Below, in pieces: positions 1 through 5,742 of a stretch of DNA of 13,782 nt. The DNA comes from 66-474 sp039923855 (lineage in GTDB: Bacteria; Pseudomonadota; Gammaproteobacteria; Xanthomonadales; Rhodanobacteraceae), in assembly GCA_039923855.1 (NCBI GenBank), contig JBDTBW010000069.1, positions 1 through 13,782 of the forward strand, read 5' to 3'. Numbering within the stretch: the first letter of the stretch is position 1; each line of letters starts with the position of its first letter. The notes under the pieces were generated by a model. It ran no database searches. It was given only the letters and a program-made list of their open reading frames with translations, and was not told where the DNA came from. The position numbers were made by a program, and so were the translations under genes.

Positions 1-2
1 AT

Positions 3-404
3 CCGTTGGCCGCGCGCGAGCAGGTCCGTCTGGAGGATCTTTCGCCGTACGGGTTGATTCTGCCGCCGCAACGGTTGACCACCTACCGGTTGGTCGATCT
101 CGTATTCCAGCAACGCAAGGTGCCTTACACCGTAGCGATCGAGGTCGGTGGCTGGGAAGTGATCAAGCAATACGTGGCGATGGGGTTGGGCATTTCGATC
201 GTCACCGGTATCTGCCTGACCAAAGACGATGCGCAGCGACTGGCCGTGCGAAACATGCGCGCCTACTTCCCGCAACGCAGCTACGGCGTGGTGATGCGCA
301 AGGGCAAATATCTGTCCGCGGAAGCACGAGCCTTCATCGACTTGATTGGTCCGGTTCTGCGCAGACCGGACATCGATGAGCCAGCCACGCATTCGCAGCG
401 TTGA
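3..404 (+). CDS. cysB: CysB-like LysR-family regulator, C-terminal part (5' end outside window)
   Basis: The reading frame is open to the left edge, so only the last ~134 codons are present; the TTG at 6 is not a real start. The visible part is the end of a LysR-type effector-binding domain. GGWEVIKQYVAMGLGISIV followed by TGICLT, and the later RSYGVVMRKGKYLS stretch, match the CysB/Cbl subgroup. CysB proteins are cytoplasmic tetrameric activators of cysteine and sulfate-assimilation genes that respond to N-acetylserine; that role is family knowledge. The DNA-binding helix-turn-helix is not in the window. The gene ends 18 nt before the stop of the convergent acyltransferase gene. A different CysB-group paralogue (Cbl-like) cannot be excluded from the C-terminus alone. 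Confidence 0.8.
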   Translation, partial: PLAAREQVRLEDLSPYGLILPPQRLTTYRLVDLVFQQRKVPYTVAIEVGGWEVIKQYVAMGLGISIVTGICLTKDDAQRLAVRNMRAYFPQRSYGVVMRKGKYLSAEARAFIDLIGPVLRRPDIDEPATHSQR

Positions 405-422
405 GACAGGTTCCGCAATTGT

Positions 423-992
423 TCAAAACATCCCCTTGGTAAGTGGCGGGGCGCTTTCCGCGAAGGGTGCATAAAGCGCGCGGAGCGTGGCCATGTCGCC
501 AGCGATATCCGCGCTCGGCATGAACAGCGGTCCAACGCCGATTATGCGGCGCGGATAATCGAAATACACCGGCACGATCGGCACGCCCGCGCCGCGGGCG
601 ATCTGCCAGAAGCCGGTCTTCCAGCGTGCCACGCGATTGCGCGTGCCTTCGGGGGTGATGCCGAGCCACAGTTGGTCGTGCGCGTTGAAACGCATCACCA
701 TCTGCGCGATCACGCCGTGCGCCGCGTGACGCTCGATCGGAATGCCGCCGAGCTTGCGCAGAACCCAACCGGGCGGCCCCCGGAACAATTCGCGCTTGGC
801 CATGAACGAAATGTCCGCGCCCAATGCGATCTTGAACAGGAGACCGTGATAACCGTCCCACCACGACGTATGCGGCGCAGCGATCAGCACGGCTTTCGGC
901 ACATTCGGCAACGCGCCTTCGAATCTCCATCCGCTGGCCTGAACCCACGCGCGAAAAATTCTCCGCCAGGTACGATCTGCGAACCGTGGCAT
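423..992 (-). CDS. PlsC-like lysophospholipid/1-acyl-glycerol-3-phosphate acyltransferase family protein
   Basis: From ATG at 992 this is 189 aa of a small HX4D-type acyltransferase, which moves an acyl group from acyl-CoA or acyl-ACP to a lipid hydroxyl at the inner membrane. Visible motifs are HTSWWD (residues 41-46, catalytic His and Asp), GGIPIER (82-88, motif II) and TPEGTR (113-118, motif III, phosphate binding). The start is uncertain. ATG 992 gives the usual short N-terminus (MPRFADRTW) but has no clear ribosome binding site. A TTG at 1055 lies 6 nt after GGAG and overlaps the arfB stop as TTGA, which would couple the two genes. A further TTG at 1067 is also in frame. The gene is last in the minus-strand run after arfB. 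The acyl acceptor cannot be read from sequence; ornithine-lipid or other lyso-lipid roles remain possible. Confidence 0.85.
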   Translation of the reverse strand: MPRFADRTWRRIFRAWVQASGWRFEGALPNVPKAVLIAAPHTSWWDGYHGLLFKIALGADISFMAKRELFRGPPGWVLRKLGGIPIERHAAHGVIAQMVMRFNAHDQLWLGITPEGTRNRVARWKTGFWQIARGAGVPIVPVYFDYPRRIIGVGPLFMPSADIAGDMATLRALYAPFAESAPPLTKGMF

Positions 993-1051
993 CGTGGGCG
1001 GCAACAATACCGGCGACGGAAAGTGCGCGATGCCGCGATCGGCGCGCGTGT

Positions 1052-1471
1052 TCAATCCTCGCTCCAACCACGTGCGCGATTGCGTTTGATCGCACCACGC
1101 TTTTGCTTGCCGACTAGCCGGCGCTCCTTCGATGCGCGCGAGGGCTTGGTGGCGACGCGTTTTTTGGGCGGCGTCAATGTGCTGCGCAACAATTCCACCA
1201 GGCGTTTGCGCACGTCGTCGCGATTACGCGCCTGATCGCGGAAACGCCGTCCCTGGACCACCAGCACACCATCGGCGGTGAGACGCCGATCGCGTCGCGC
1301 CAACACGCGCGTGCGCACATCGTCCGGCAGCGAGGGCGAGCGCGCGACATCGAAACGCAATTCGACCGCGCTCTCGGTGCGGTTGACGTGCTGCCCGCCG
1401 GGGCCGTCCGCGCGCAGAAAGCGTTCGGTTAATTCAGAGTCGGGGATATCGATGTCAGCGGAGATGCGCAT
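1052..1471 (-). CDS. arfB: Alternative ribosome-rescue factor / peptidyl-tRNA hydrolase ArfB (YaeJ)
   Basis: This 139-aa protein has a class-I release-factor-type catalytic domain with GPGGQHVN near the N-terminus (GGQ at residues 25-27). The C-terminal tail is long and basic (PPKKRVATKPSRASKERR onward). That is the ArfB layout, close to the ~140 aa of the E. coli protein. ArfB places its tail in the empty mRNA channel of a ribosome stalled on a non-stop message, and the GGQ loop hydrolyses the peptidyl-tRNA without a stop codon. The codon-recognition domain of RF1/RF2 is absent, which excludes a true release factor. The start ATG lies 7 nt past the ubiB stop, so the two are probably co-transcribed, and the arfB stop overlaps possible TTG starts of the next gene. 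Confidence 0.93.
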   Translation of the reverse strand: MRISADIDIPDSELTERFLRADGPGGQHVNRTESAVELRFDVARSPSLPDDVRTRVLARRDRRLTADGVLVVQGRRFRDQARNRDDVRKRLVELLRSTLTPPKKRVATKPSRASKERRLVGKQKRGAIKRNRARGWSED

Positions 1472-1478
1472 GGCGCGA

Positions 1479-3200
1479 TCATCGTGCGCGCCGGGACAAC
1501 GCCAGGGTGAACGCGATCAATCCGATGGCGGCGGCGAACACCGCGGGCCAGACGTGTGGCGTCAACGAATACATCACCGCCGCGCCGATCAGCAGCGATC
1601 CGCCGAAAGCGGCGACTACAATGCGCCGCTGGCTGTCACGCTGTGCGGCGGAGAGGCGCGCGAGTTGTTCCGAATTGATTTCCAGTTTGCCGCGGCCTTC
1701 CGCCCATTGTTGCAACCCCTGATGGATGAGATCCGGGATGCGCGGCGCGATGTGCAGCCATTCCGGCACGCGGCGGCGGATCTCGCGCAAGGCATGCCGC
1801 GGGTTGTAACGGCGCGCCAGAATCCGTTTCAGTTCCGGATACGCCACCGCCCAGATGTCGATCGAGGGATCCAGCAGGCGGCCGATACCCTCGATGTTGA
1901 GCAGGGTCTTCTGCAGCAGGATCAGTTGCGGTTGCAGCGTCAATTCGAATTGACGCGCGGTATTGAACAGCTTGGCGATCACCTCGGCCAGCGAGATTTC
2001 CGACAGTGGCCGGGTGAAATACGGTTCGCACACCGTGCGCACCGCGGTTTCCAGTTCGTCCATCCGCACCGTGGCAGGCAGCCAGCCGGCGGCAACGTGC
2101 AACTCCGCGATGCGCCGGTAATCGTGTTCGAACAGCGCCATGAAGTTTTCGGCCAGCCAATACTGGTCGGCTTCGGGCAGCGTGCCCATGATGCCGAAAT
2201 CCAGCGCGATGAAACGCGGCTCGTCTTTCGCGCTGGTGTCCACCCAGATATTGCCGGGATGTGAATCGGCGTGGAAAAAGTTGTCGCGGAAAACCTGCGT
2301 ATAAAACAGCCGCACGCCTTTTTCGGCGAGGCGTTTGCGATCGATGCCGGCGACATCCAGCGCCGCGATGTCGTCAACACGGGTGCCGTATACACGCTCC
2401 ATCGTCAGCACGCGCTCGTTGGTGTGGGACCAATGCACTTCCGGCACATAGAGATCGGGCGAGTCGAGGAAATTGCGCCGCAGCAGGCTTGCGTTGCCCG
2501 CTTCGCGTTGCAGATCGAGTTCGTGGTAAAGCGTCTTTTCAATCTCCCCGACGATTTCCTGCGGGCGGATCAGTCTCGCGTTCGGGTGCCAGCGTGCGAC
2601 CAGCGCTGCCAAGGCGTGTAGCAAATCCAGATCGCGTGCGATCCTGACGCGGATGCCGGGGCGGATGACCTTCACCGCCACTTCGCGATGGGAATCTGTG
2701 GCCGAAGGCCCCGCGACCTCTCCTTCCTCCGCTTGCGGGTGAAGCTGGCCCGAAGGGCCGGAAGGGGGATGCAATCTCGCCGAATGCACCTGCGCGATCG
2801 ATGCGGATGCCAGCGGCGCCTCGTCGAAGCGCGCATACAGCGTCGCAATCGGCGCGTCGAGCGCGGCTTCGACGATCGCGCGCGCCTGCGCGCCGTCGAA
2901 CGGCGGCACTTGGTCCTGCAACAGCGACAACTCGTCGGCGATGTCGGCCGGCAGCAGGTCGCGGCGCGTCGACAAAACCTGTCCGGCCTTGACGTAGATC
3001 GGCCCCAGCTGCGTCAACGCCAAGCGCAATCTCGCGCCGCGCGGCATCGCCGCGATTTGCGCGGCGGGGCGCGGCAGCAAAACGCGCAACCAGCGCAAGG
3101 GGCGGATTGCGTGCGCTTCGTCGATCAGATCATCGACGCGGTAACGCACCAGCACCGCCAGCACGCGCAACATCCGCGGCAGCAATCGCAGCGGCGTCAT
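1479..3200 (-). CDS. ubiB: UbiB, ABC1-family atypical kinase/ATPase for ubiquinone synthesis, with an internal repeat-derived insertion
   Basis: The protein is 573 aa; E. coli UbiB is ~546. It carries the ABC1/ADCK signatures: KAGQ (71-74), the Ala-rich nucleotide loop ASIAQVH (133-139), the VAVKV lysine (K177), EAGN (233-236), HADSHPGN (310-317) and LDFG (333-336). Two hydrophobic C-terminal helices (about 528-570) anchor it in the inner membrane. UbiB proteins are ATPases needed for aerobic ubiquinone production, probably by helping lipid intermediates reach the Ubi complex. Residues ~145-170, between ARLH and HREVAVKV, are Pro/Gly/Ser/Glu-rich and do not belong to the family; their DNA (2691-2768) resembles the intergenic palindromic repeats of this window. 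The start ATG overlaps the ubiJ stop (ATGA), which fixes the start and indicates translational coupling. Reading frame and motifs are intact, so the gene is probably functional. Confidence 0.95.
   Translation of the reverse strand: MTPLRLLPRMLRVLAVLVRYRVDDLIDEAHAIRPLRWLRVLLPRPAAQIAAMPRGARLRLALTQLGPIYVKAGQVLSTRRDLLPADIADELSLLQDQVPPFDGAQARAIVEAALDAPIATLYARFDEAPLASASIAQVHSARLHPPSGPSGQLHPQAEEGEVAGPSATDSHREVAVKVIRPGIRVRIARDLDLLHALAALVARWHPNARLIRPQEIVGEIEKTLYHELDLQREAGNASLLRRNFLDSPDLYVPEVHWSHTNERVLTMERVYGTRVDDIAALDVAGIDRKRLAEKGVRLFYTQVFRDNFFHADSHPGNIWVDTSAKDEPRFIALDFGIMGTLPEADQYWLAENFMALFEHDYRRIAELHVAAGWLPATVRMDELETAVRTVCEPYFTRPLSEISLAEVIAKLFNTARQFELTLQPQLILLQKTLLNIEGIGRLLDPSIDIWAVAYPELKRILARRYNPRHALREIRRRVPEWLHIAPRIPDLIHQGLQQWAEGRGKLEINSEQLARLSAAQRDSQRRIVVAAFGGSLLIGAAVMYSLTPHVWPAVFAAAIGLIAFTLALSRRAR
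2691..2768 (-). repeat. Palindromic REP-like element inserted in frame within ubiB
   Basis: The element is about 78 bp (26 codons). It contains CCTTCC (2722-2727) pairing with GGAAGG (2760-2765), an inner stem GGCCC/GGGCC with GAA loop (2747-2759), CCGC/GCGG (2729-2738), and GGCC-GAA-GGCC (2700-2710) overlapping its edge region. On the minus strand the order CCTTCC-GGCCC-TTC-GGGCC-xx-CTTC-x-CCCG parallels the intergenic copy at 8313-8355. The limits were set by where UbiB homology is expected to stop and resume (H144 to H171), so they are accurate to only a few codons. Confidence 0.7.
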
Positions 3201-3856
3201 GTGCGCTCCGACGACAAACGGCCGACTCGCGCGCTCAAGCGTTCGGCGCGCTCGCGCAATGCATCGACGCCGTCGAGAAAGTCGTCCATCTCGCCCCGCG
3301 GAATCACCAGACGCGCGTCGTCGCGCAACCAGTCGACGCTATCGGTGGCGGCGTGATCGGCACTCTCTCGCAACCAATGCGTCGCGTCTCGCAATGCGCG
3401 CGCGATCGGCACGCCCAGCACCTCGCCGAAAGTGCGCGCGAAGGCGGCTTCGACATCCGGCGCGAAATCGCGCGCGAGTTTCTCCACGCGGCGCGCCAAT
3501 TCCGCATCGCCCGCGATTTCAACCTTGCCCGGCGGCAATGTTTCTTCCGCGCGCGGGATCGCCATTGTCAGCAAGGCGCCGGGGGTGGCGACGACGCGCA
3601 GATCGGGCTTGACCGCCGCGGTGTCTTCATCCGATTGCGGAGGTTCGATCCGCAGCGCGCCCTCGCGCACAACGATGTCGAAGCCGATTTCCGGCCCACG
3701 CAGATGCACACCGATGCGTCTGCCTTCCAGAGGAACCAGCGACGACCGCGTGTCGGGATCGAATCTCAACACGCGATTGAACGCGGCTTCGAGCGTCCGT
3801 TCGGCCAGCCGCCGCAGCGGGCGTGGCAACCATGCATTGAGCGATGAGGCTTCCAT
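3197..3856 (-). CDS. ubiJ: UbiJ, SCP2-domain ubiquinone biosynthesis accessory factor
   Basis: This 219-aa protein (E. coli UbiJ is ~201) opens with the MEASSLNAWLPRPLRRLAE-type N-terminus and an SCP2-like sterol-carrier fold. Near residues 55-65 is GPEIGFDIVV, and later TPGALLTMA and GKVEIAGDAELARRVEKLARDF. The C-terminal half is helical and charged, ending in a likely coiled coil (DALRERAERLSARVGRL). UbiJ binds ubiquinone intermediates and with UbiK organises the soluble Ubi complex; that is established for E. coli. Its stop overlaps the ubiB start by 4 nt (ATGA), and it follows trmL after 15 nt. A TACAAT -10-like hexamer ends 6 nt before the ATG, so a leaderless transcript for ubiJ-ubiB is possible in addition to read-through. 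Confidence 0.9.
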   Translation of the reverse strand: MEASSLNAWLPRPLRRLAERTLEAAFNRVLRFDPDTRSSLVPLEGRRIGVHLRGPEIGFDIVVREGALRIEPPQSDEDTAAVKPDLRVVATPGALLTMAIPRAEETLPPGKVEIAGDAELARRVEKLARDFAPDVEAAFARTFGEVLGVPIARALRDATHWLRESADHAATDSVDWLRDDARLVIPRGEMDDFLDGVDALRERAERLSARVGRLSSERT

Positions 3857-3862
3857 TCGCGG

Positions 3863-3868
3863 ATTGTA
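3863..3868 (-). promoter_or_regulatory. Candidate -10 box (TACAAT) for a leaderless ubiJ transcript
   Basis: On the minus strand TACAAT is followed by 6 nt and then the ubiJ ATG, so transcription would begin at or next to the start codon. I see no convincing -35 hexamer at 16-18 nt. There is no Shine-Dalgarno sequence between this box and the ATG. Confidence 0.4.
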
Positions 3869-3871
3869 GCC

Positions 3872-4336
3872 TTACGAAGCACCCGCGAAGCCGAGTTGCC
3901 GCCACGCCTCGTACACCGCCACCGCCACGGCGTTGGAAAGATTCACGCTGCGACTGCCGGGCAGCATTGGCAGGCGCAGACGTTGCGGGGGCGGAATGCA
4001 TTGCAGCGCATCATCCGGCAGGCCAGTGGTTTCGCAGCCAAACAGCAAGGCGTCGCCGTCGATAAAACGAGCTTCGGTGTGCCGGATTGTGGCGCGCGTG
4101 GTGAACGCGAATAGGCGCGGATGATCGAGCACGGCAAGGCATGCATCCAGATCGTCGTGCACAGCCACGCGGGCGAACTCGTGGTAATCAAGGCCGGCGC
4201 GACGCAATTTGGCGTGATCCAATTGAAAGCCGAGTGGCCGAACCAGATGCAACGCCGCGCCGGTATTGGCGCACAGGCGGATCACGTTGCCGGTGTTGGG
4301 CGGGATCTCCGGCCGATGCAGAATCACATGCAGCAT
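3872..4336 (-). CDS. trmL: tRNA (cytidine/uridine(34)-2'-O)-methyltransferase TrmL
   Basis: Starting at the ATG at 4336 gives 154 aa, near the ~157 aa of E. coli TrmL, and the expected opening MLHVILHRPEIPPNTGNVIR. The frame is open further upstream to 4432, but those residues fall in a hairpin repeat and lie outside the family. The protein is a SPOUT methyltransferase. The knot-forming motifs are visible: NTGNVIRLCANTG, RRAGLDYHEF, LLFGCETTGLP, and RSVNLSNAVAVAVYEAWRQLG at the C-terminus. TrmL transfers a methyl group from S-adenosylmethionine to the 2'-hydroxyl of wobble nucleotide 34 in tRNA-Leu isoacceptors, acting as a dimer in the cytoplasm. It sits between the dehydrogenase gene (70 nt upstream) and ubiJ (15 nt downstream). 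Confidence 0.95.
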   Translation of the reverse strand: MLHVILHRPEIPPNTGNVIRLCANTGAALHLVRPLGFQLDHAKLRRAGLDYHEFARVAVHDDLDACLAVLDHPRLFAFTTRATIRHTEARFIDGDALLFGCETTGLPDDALQCIPPPQRLRLPMLPGSRSVNLSNAVAVAVYEAWRQLGFAGAS

Positions 4337-4360
4337 GCTGGCGTTGGCGCTTTTCGTCAT

Positions 4361-4381
4361 CCCGGCCAGGGATTGGCCGGG
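4361..4381. repeat. Hairpin repeat in the trmL leader (CCCGGCCA / TGGCCGGG type)
   Basis: CCCGGCCA (4361-4368) pairs with TGGCCGGG (4374-4381) across a 5-nt loop. The flanks CGTCAT before and ACCC after resemble the common proteobacterial 'GTCATTCCCGC...GCGGGAATCCA' element; a second relative lies at 11208-11227. It separates the dehydrogenase stop from the trmL start. There is no T-tract, so a simple terminator is not indicated on either strand. Confidence 0.6.
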
Positions 4382-4406
4382 ACCCGGACCCATGGACGGG
4401 AAAAAC

Positions 4407-5105
4407 TCACCACGGAAGTTCAGCGCCGTCATAGGCCAGGAATTTCCCGCCCTCCTCGATGCGCGCCTGTTCGATGAGTTGCAGTAGAGCCTTGGCCGAA
4501 TCCTCCGGCTTCAAGGTCGCGTCCTTGCCGCCCATGTCGGTCTTGACCCAGCCGGGGTGGCATGCCAGCACCACAATGCCGCGCGGACCCAATTCCGCGG
4601 CGAGCCGTTTGACGCCCATGTTCAGCGCCGCCTTGCTCATCGCATAACTCAAGGTGCGGAAATTGGAAGCGTTCGCGATCGAAGCCAGTTGTGTCGATAC
4701 GCACAGCACGCGCGGCTTGTTGCCGCGACCCAACAGAGAACTGAGTGCCTGGGTGATCAGCAACGGCGCGCTTGCGTTGACCGCGAAACTGCGTGCCAGC
4801 GATTCCGCTTCGACGTTACCGAAGCGTTCGCCCGAGACCAGCACGCCGGCGTTGTTGACCAGGAGGTCGATGCGCTGCAGGTGCTTCGCCGCGACGTGCG
4901 GCAGCGCGGCGATCGCGTCGCTGTCGGCGACATCCAACGCGTGCACAATGAGATCATCAGCATGTTTTTCGTGCAGCTTGCGCAGATCGTCGGCATGATC
5001 GGGATCGCGGCAACAGGCCAGTACGCGCGCGCCGCGCGCCAGCAATTGGCGGGCGAACGCGAGGCCCAGCCCGCGGTTTGCGCCAGTGACCAGACAGCGC
5101 TGCAT
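4407..5105 (-). CDS. Short-chain dehydrogenase/reductase (SDR, C-factor-like)
   Basis: This 232-aa protein is a classical NAD(P)-dependent SDR with a Rossmann fold. It shows TGANRGLG (7-14, cofactor loop), NNAG (84-87), N110, the catalytic serine region STQLASI (137-143), and the YAMSK pair Y154/K158. CHPGWVKTDMGG follows at ~192-203. The CCRDP after the second strand leaves NADPH preference likely but unproved. The general pattern resembles C-factor/YbbO-like SDRs; the substrate cannot be deduced. The start is well supported: AAGGAG lies 6 nt before the ATG. It is first in the minus-strand run leading to trmL and ubiJ-ubiB, which may be only a transcriptional association. Confidence 0.9.
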   Translation of the reverse strand: MQRCLVTGANRGLGLAFARQLLARGARVLACCRDPDHADDLRKLHEKHADDLIVHALDVADSDAIAALPHVAAKHLQRIDLLVNNAGVLVSGERFGNVEAESLARSFAVNASAPLLITQALSSLLGRGNKPRVLCVSTQLASIANASNFRTLSYAMSKAALNMGVKRLAAELGPRGIVVLACHPGWVKTDMGGKDATLKPEDSAKALLQLIEQARIEEGGKFLAYDGAELPW

Positions 5106-5111
5106 GGCAAT

Positions 5112-5117
5112 CTCCTT
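5112..5117 (-). promoter_or_regulatory. Strong Shine-Dalgarno of the SDR gene
   Basis: AAGGAG on the minus strand lies 6 nt before the ATG at 5105. It is the clearest ribosome binding site in the window and fixes this start. Confidence 0.75.
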
Positions 5118-5130
5118 TTCGCTGCCACCA

Positions 5131-5136
5131 AGTGTA
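5131..5136 (-). promoter_or_regulatory. Candidate -10 box (TACACT) for the SDR-trmL-ubiJB run
   Basis: TACACT on the minus strand lies 25 nt before the SDR start, leaving room for a short leader with the AAGGAG site. No good -35 hexamer is visible at normal spacing. It falls in the 96-nt divergent gap shared with the DUF4156 lipoprotein gene. Confidence 0.35.
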
Positions 5137-5171
5137 GCGCTCTCCGGCGCAGTTCAGCCGAACCGTTTAGC

Positions 5172-5184
5172 ATGATGCGATCAT
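5172..5184. promoter_or_regulatory. Small inverted repeat ATGAT-gcg-ATCAT in the divergent intergenic region
   Basis: A perfect 5-bp inverted repeat with a 3-nt centre lies 17 nt before the lipoprotein ATG and 66 nt or more from the SDR start. It could be a weak operator half-site pair. It is short enough to be chance. Confidence 0.2.
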
Positions 5185-5201
5185 CCTTGCGGAGACCCAC
5201 A

Positions 5202-5741
5202 ATGAATTCACGCCTGCTGGTTATGCCATTGATTGGCGCCGCCGTGCTCGCCGGCTGCAGCTACGGCATCGTTCCCGATGCGGGCAGCCGGAGCGTGCGC
5301 ACCGCGTGGAACGGCGGCGTGTCCGGTTGCCGCGATGTTGGCAAGGTCACGGTGTCGGTGTTGAGCCGGATCGGTCCGGTCGATCGCAACGACATCAAGG
5401 TGCGCGACGAGCTGGAAGTGATGGCGCGCAACCAGGCCGCGCAGATGCGCGCCGACACCATCGTGCCGCTGGGCGATCCCAAGGACGGCGAACAATCCTG
5501 GGAAGGCTACGCCTGCGGCAACGTCGCGCCGGCGGCATCCACGCCGATTTCATCAGGCGCGCCGGTGCGGGAGGTTCCACCGATCGACAACGCACCGATC
5601 GACAGCAGGCCGATCAACAGCATGCCAATCGACAGCATGCCGGTCGACAACAACGCGCAGCCCGCGCCTTTCAGCGAACCCGCGCCGGCCAGCACCGGCG
5701 GCGCGCAGACCTTCCCGGCGTCAAGCGGTAGCAACGGCTAA
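5202..5741 (+). CDS. DUF4156 family lipoprotein with a Pro-Ile-Asp pentapeptide repeat tail
   Basis: This 179-aa protein starts with a lipoprotein signal peptide (MNSRLLVMPLIGAAVLAGC); the lipobox is LAGC with acylated Cys19. GGAGA lies 6 nt before the ATG. Residues 20-108 match the DUF4156 pattern: GCRDVGKVTVSV, an EL.VMARNQAA segment, ADTIVPLG, and GEQSWEGYACG, with Cys43 and Cys105 able to form a disulfide. The rest (about 109-179) is low-complexity. It includes five pentamers, PPIDN-APIDS-RPINS-MPIDS-MPVDN (126-150), and then an Ala/Pro/Ser-rich end. The function of DUF4156 is not known to me; an envelope location is inferred from the lipobox. The stop is followed after 1 nt by the ubiE start, so the pair is likely an operon. 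Confidence 0.88.
   Translation: MNSRLLVMPLIGAAVLAGCSYGIVPDAGSRSVRTAWNGGVSGCRDVGKVTVSVLSRIGPVDRNDIKVRDELEVMARNQAAQMRADTIVPLGDPKDGEQSWEGYACGNVAPAASTPISSGAPVREVPPIDNAPIDSRPINSMPIDSMPVDNNAQPAPFSEPAPASTGGAQTFPASSGSNG
5577..5651 (+). repeat. 15-bp tandem coding repeat (five P-I-D-S-type pentamers)
   Basis: Five 15-nt units encode x-P-(I/V)-(D/N)-(S/N). The units vary at third codon positions and in the first residue (P, A, R, M, M), which indicates an older, diverged tandem duplication. It lies in the C-terminal extension of the DUF4156 lipoprotein. Confidence 0.8.
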
Positions 5742-5742
5742 G

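Noticed and set aside
334..1098. 254-codon minus-strand open frame in another frame over the acyltransferase
   Set aside because: It is an out-of-frame shadow; the HTSWWD and TPEGTR motifs are in the 423-1067 frame.
1278..2264. 328-codon plus-strand open frame opposite ubiB and arfB
   Set aside because: It is a high-GC antisense shadow rich in Arg/Gln/His without family features; UbiB and ArfB on the other strand are unambiguous.
4337..4432. 32-residue N-terminal extension of TrmL
   Set aside because: It overlaps the SDR gene end and the hairpin repeat; the TrmL family begins at MLHVILHRPEIPPNTGN.
4557..5201. Plus-strand open frame upstream of and in frame with the DUF4156 lipoprotein
   Set aside because: It is antisense to the SDR gene; the lipoprotein has its own signal peptide and ribosome binding site at 5202.
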